From: Brachionus koreanus
Taxonomy: Eukaryota > Rotifera > Eurotatoria > Ploima > Brachionidae
Direction of reading: 5' to 3'
DNA length: 64,000 bases
Assembly: GCA_016987375.1 (NCBI GenBank)
Contig: PJRA01000313.1
Location: 1,748,478 to 1,812,477, forward strand
Within the stretch, counting starts at the first letter, position 1, and every line of letters starts with the position of its first letter. The notes below the pieces were generated by a model. The model had not been told where the DNA came from and did not search any database. It saw only the letters and a list, made by a program, of their open reading frames with translations. The position numbers and the translations under genes were made by a program. Shown piece after piece: positions 60,141 through 64,000 of this stretch.

Positions 60141-62444
60141 ATGGCTCATTTGTTTTACGAAGATTATCTTTACAAGAAACATAAACCTAAATCTGATGGT
60201 AATTCCTTAAAAAAGGACTAAAGATTACAAAAAAACTAAAAAACGAAATTTAAGTTCTTGAAAGATTACTCGAAATAAATGAACAACAACTGGTAAAAAT
60301 GAATGAAATTCATAATCTTTATAATGTTTCAGTTCCCACTCAGGTGAATGAAAAGCTTTGCTATTATTATCACAAGAAAATATCTGATTAGAATAATATC
60401 TTAATTTAAAGGATGATGTTTGGATATGTGGACGAATATTCAGTGAAAATGCTGGAAGCGGCGGCGGAAAATTAACTGAACACAATGTCGCTATTCAAGG
60501 ATCATATGTCTGCTCAAATAGCCACTCAATCCCTCTAAATTTATCACATTGCAATGAATATTCTCTTTTTCCAGGACAAGTATTTGATGCCATATACTCG
60601 ATTTCTCTTTTTATATTAGAAATTTTAGATTGTAATGATAAATGGAAGAAATCCGGATGGTAAACGGTTCTTTTGCAAAGAAATAATTGAAGTAACTAGA
60701 AATAAAATGATTTTTTTAATTTTTTATTAATCAAATTTTTTAGCCAAATTTTGTTCAAGAGAATAAACAGATAAAAAATGAATTAAAAACAAAAATTTTA
60801 GATAGCTTAATTAGTGAAGATGGCTCGATTGAGATTTTGATGGAGCCTGATGAAAACATGCTTTGTTTTGTAGCATCTGGACCTTATATGACTACTGGCT
60901 CAACTGATTTAAATATTCTTGATCAGCTTTTGGATATTGTAAAATCAAAAAATCCTCATATTTTTATACTAGTACTATTTTTTAACTTAAATATTTTCAA
61001 GAATTAATAGTTTATTTAAGCTTGGACCTTTTTTGGACTTAAATCATGATCTTATCGGCTCAGGAAATATTCAAACAACATTTGAAGAATTGCTTCAAAA
61101 TTTATTTGATCATATTGCTTCTAAATTTGTAAAGTAATTATTTAATTAAATATATATGAGAAAATAATAATTTTGTTACAAAATGCTCCCCAAATAATTA
61201 TTTATTTAGAAATTCAAAATAATAATTATTTAGAAATTTTTGTATTTTTACTTTATTTCTATATTATTACAAAATCAAATTGAACAAAAAATACAAAAAT
61301 CTATTGAATTTTTAGTTCAAAATTTTCACAAAAATAGATTTGATAAGTGATTATTAATGTCGGGTACCGCCAGTGACGGCCACTGTAGCATCATGACTTT
61401 GTGTTGGCCACAGGGGAAAAATTTTTTTTTCCTAAATTTTAACTTTTTTTCTTACAATCAAATCTTTATCTATCCAATTTTTATGTTTAAAACTTTTTAA
61501 AATTTTTTTGGCCATCAAAACTGCCAAAACTAATTTTTGGTGGTCCAGTCACTGATGGTTATGTTCATATTTTTTTCCAAAAATACTCAAAATTAAAGAT
61601 ATTATAAAAAAAAACACGAAAAATTTATTAATAATTTATTATTGTTTGAATCTCACAATTATAGTTGAAAAATTAAAAATCTTAATCAAAAAAAAAAAGC
61701 TGAATACCCCCAATTTCTAATAGTTATTTTTCTTTCAAGTACTCGAACTCAGGTTTTTATTCAGCCATCTGTAAATGATGCAACTCAAGAACAAATATAT
61801 CCAGTTAATCCTTTTAGTGTATCGAATCAATTTCAAAAAATGCATCGAGTAAGAAAGAAAAAAAAATTCTAAATTAAGTCAATTTTTAAATCTTTTTTAA
61901 AATAAAGAATATTCATTTTCTACCAGAACCAAGTATGATAAAAATAAATGGAATTCAATTTGCTATTACAAGTACAGATGTTATTAAAGATTTGACCTCC
62001 ATGGCAGTTTCTAAGTACTAATTATTTTATTTTAATTAAACTAATTTTGCTCCTTATAGATCTCAATCAAGTGATAAACTTGCCAGAAATTTTGTACATA
62101 TGTTAAAACAAAAATCTTTTTATCCAATTTATCCTCCACCTGACCATGTTTGCATTGACTTTGAAGCGTGGAATAATTATGCAAGAATTTACTCTCATCC
62201 CAATATTTTCATCGCTGTATCAGATATGGCCAAATTCACCAAAGCAAGTATTTGATAGTTTGAATTACATTTTCAAAAATTTTTTTTATAGGAAGTGAAT
62301 AACTCTGTTTGTTTAAATCCTGGTCGACTTGTTAGAGGAACAGCAACTGGTGCTTATGCTCAAATAAGCATTCCAATCAAGAAAATTCAAGAAAGCGAAC
62401 AAAATAAAAACTCAGGCATCGAAGTCACATTTAATAAACTTTAA
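60141..62444 (+). CDS. POLA2: DNA polymerase alpha accessory subunit B (POLA2), short N-terminus
   Basis: B subunit of the primase-polymerase alpha complex that starts DNA replication. Exons give MAHLFYEDYLYKKHKPKSD, VLERLLEINEQQLVKMNEI, then the OB-fold (DDVWICGRIFSENAG, EYSLFPGQIVMINGRNPDGK) and the calcineurin-like phosphoesterase domain (CFVASGPYMTTGSTD, ILLGPFLDLNHD, VFIQPSVNDATQEQIYPVNP, FAITSTDVIKDL, SFYPIYPPPDHVCIDFEAW, CLNPGRLVRGTATGAYA). This matches POLA2 from about residue 165 of the human protein onward. The N-terminal helical domain and linker are not present in the sequence. The intron at 62245-62291 starts GCAAGT (GC-AG type). A family C element sits in the intron at 61137-61737. 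MRPL43 follows 155 bp later. Confidence 0.88.
61354..61568. mobile_element. Inverted-repeat element, family C, copy 2, in POLA2 intron
   Basis: The left end CGGGTACCGCCAGTGACGGC (61361) pairs with the reverse complement of the right end AACCATCAGTGACTGGACCA. The left end shares GGTACCG(C/T)CAGTG and GGCCA with the element at 27341-27550. Its centre is AT-rich. It explains the 600-bp size of this intron. Confidence 0.6.
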
Positions 62445-62599
62445 ACAATTTTTGTTGTTCAAAAATTGAAAATTTTTATTTTTTAGATTAAAGAATAAAT
62501 TTTTTTTTAAAAATATGCTTTGATTAAAGTTTAATACGAGACCAATAGCTTGGTCATAGCAATTAAATTTTTAAAATTAACATTTTTTTCTTTAGGACA

Positions 62600-63251
62600 A
62601 TGCAAGTTTTTAAAAGTTTTCGAACAAGTGTCCTCAATTTTGTTAGTAAAGGCTTAAATATACAAGCTACGCGATGGACTTCGAACTCACAACCCTCTGA
62701 ATTCATAAATACCAATTTAGAGAATGGTCTAGGCCGTTATGTTTGTCAACTACAGCGAGTTACTTTTAAATTTTGCAAAGAAAATCCAAGTAGTCGCGGT
62801 ATCAGAGAGTTTGTTGAAAATGATTTGGTTGATTTTGCTAAAAAAAATCCTGGAGTTGTTGTTTATCTGCAACCGAAGCGTCACAGACGGCCAAAAATTT
62901 TTGCTGAATATCGTAATTTTATTTGAAAAAATTAAAATTTTAATTAATCAAATTTATAAAAATTAATTAGTAAATGGATCTAATCAAACTTTGGATGTGC
63001 ATCAGTTTAGTAGAGAAAAGTTGAATAAATGGCTTGAATTTATGAGAACAAGAAAAGGTGACACAATTGTCAGAATTTTAAAGAAACAAAAAACTCATAA
63101 CCCAAGTATACAAGGAGTATGGAATCCTTTCACAAATAAACCAACTTCTAGAGCTGTTGAAAATTTTCCTTCGGATAATTTGAATAAGCCTTTGGTTATA
63201 GAAAAAACAGCTACTGAAAAAATTTTAGAGCTTGCAAACAAATCAAATTAA
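62600..63251 (+). CDS. MRPL43: Mitochondrial large-subunit ribosomal protein mL43
   Basis: Two exons joined by a 58-bp intron (62913-62970). The N-terminus MQVFKSFRTSVLNFVSKGLN is basic and Ser/Arg-rich, as expected for mitochondrial import. The core, GLGRYVCQLQRVTFKFCKEN then SSRGIREFVENDLVDFAKKN and VVVYLQPKRHRRPKIFAEY, matches the L51/S25/CI-B8 thioredoxin-like domain of MRPL43. Exon 2 supplies LNGSNQTLDVHQFSREKLNK and the C-terminal tail. An acceptor-like TTTTTTTCTTTAG ends 4 nt before the ATG with no upstream exon visible; the gene lies 155 bp after POLA2. Confidence 0.88.
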
Positions 63252-63672
63252 AATTTTTAAAAATAAATAAAAATAAACAATGAAAACTAATTTTAAATAA
63301 TATACTACTCTCGATTTTTTTGTGGTTTAATGTTTAAAGTCTAGCTGAAGGTAAAATAAAATTTATTTAAATCTTAATTTGATAGCAATAAAATTTTTTT
63401 AGCATAAACATTTAGCAAGCATTTTATATTATTTCTAATAAAAATTACATATTAATTCAAGTTTCTAGTCTCAAGTTTTAGAATAAAAACATAAAAATAA
63501 AAATTTATTTTTCAAAAATGTTAGCTTCATTTATTCAAATAAGAATATTCTTTTTGAAGAATTTTAAAACACATTAAACCAAAAATATAAAAATTCAATT
63601 TTTTTTAATGTTGAAATATTAATGCAATCTTTACATAATGGTTTTATTTTATTACCGTAAACCGTTGCGATA
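63252..63672. other. Intergenic, 3' flank of MRPL43
   Basis: AT-rich convergent spacer between MRPL43 and the candidate terminal exon at 63673. Nothing else seen. Confidence 0.4.
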
Positions 63673-63749
63673 TCATGCATGAGATAACTTTTGATTCTTA
63701 GGTTTTAGGGCACGCATAAGAGACCTTCCTTCTCGTGTTAAAATCGGGC
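63673..63749 (-). CDS. Possible last exon of an unidentified minus-strand gene
   Basis: After an acceptor-like CCCAATAG on the minus strand, 77 bases encode PILTREGRSLMRALKPKNQK followed by LSHA and a TGA stop. The stretch is clearly less AT-rich than its surroundings. The rest of the gene would lie beyond 64000 or in short exons that I could not read at 63750-64000. The family is not recognised. Confidence 0.35.
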
Positions 63750-64000
63750 CTATTGGGATTAGAAATATATTCAAAATAATAATTTTATTTTTTCTTCTCA
63801 ATCATTTTGAATAATTTTTTTTTTAATTTTTTAAAATTTTTTTTCTTTTTGATGTTTGTTTTATTATCTTCAGCTATCTTATAGTTTTATAGTCTGATAA
63901 ATAATTAAATCAATAACTCCTTACTATTTTTCAATTATAACATTAACTGTTTTATATGTTATTTACACTTAAATGTCAATTTGACACCAATTTTTATTCA

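Overview
The window is nuclear DNA of a small, very AT-rich animal. Coding regions are split by many tiny introns, mostly 45 to 60 bp with GT...AG ends. The gene set is metazoan: HECTD2, IFT22, CPSF3, NUBP2, G3BP, POLQ, POLA2, lipin, MRPL43, secreted chitin-binding proteins and LINE fragments. TAA, TAG and TGA all act as stops, so the standard code applies. AT content, intron size, LINE type and tandem acyloxyacyl hydrolases fit a monogonont rotifer such as Brachionus. That identification is an inference from memory and could not be tested here.

Layout. 0.1-5.5 kb: HECTD2 E3 ligase and an RS-rich protein (minus strand). 6.7-8.0 kb: an SPFH/band-7 membrane protein. 8.2-16.7 kb: three tandem acyloxyacyl hydrolase (AOAH) genes. 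17.1-17.7 kb: a small four-TM protein. 18.7-21.3 kb: an ABCB10-like half transporter. 21.9-23.1 and 28.2-30.4 kb: two paralogous secreted CBM14/cysteine-rich proteins, flanking an alpha/beta-hydrolase esterase with a bacterial look and IFT22. 31-32.5 kb: a reverse-transcriptase relic and a decayed WD40 gene. 34.3-36.1 kb: a zinc carboxypeptidase. 36.2-40.4 kb: CPSF3 and NUBP2, closely spaced. 42.4-43.9 kb: single-exon G3BP. 46.2-46.7 kb: a small GH19-chitinase-like protein. 47.5-55.8 kb: a complete DNA polymerase theta gene. 56.7-58.0 kb: a compact single-exon lipin. 58.5-59.5 kb: a LINE fragment split by a nested insertion. 60.1-63.3 kb: POLA2 and MRPL43. The window ends with what looks like the last exon of an unidentified minus-strand gene.

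The most informative signals are evolutionary. Two gene families each carry a near-identical tract that runs through introns while the flanks diverge, which points to gene conversion. At least three families of short inverted-repeat elements are present. One inserts at TTAA with ends beginning CACT, like piggyBac-type elements. Several genes (HECTD2, NUBP2, MRPL43, lipin) have a 3' splice-acceptor-like sequence just before the ATG with no visible upstream exon, so spliced-leader trans-splicing is worth testing. No bacterial operon, CRISPR array or convincing RNA gene was seen.
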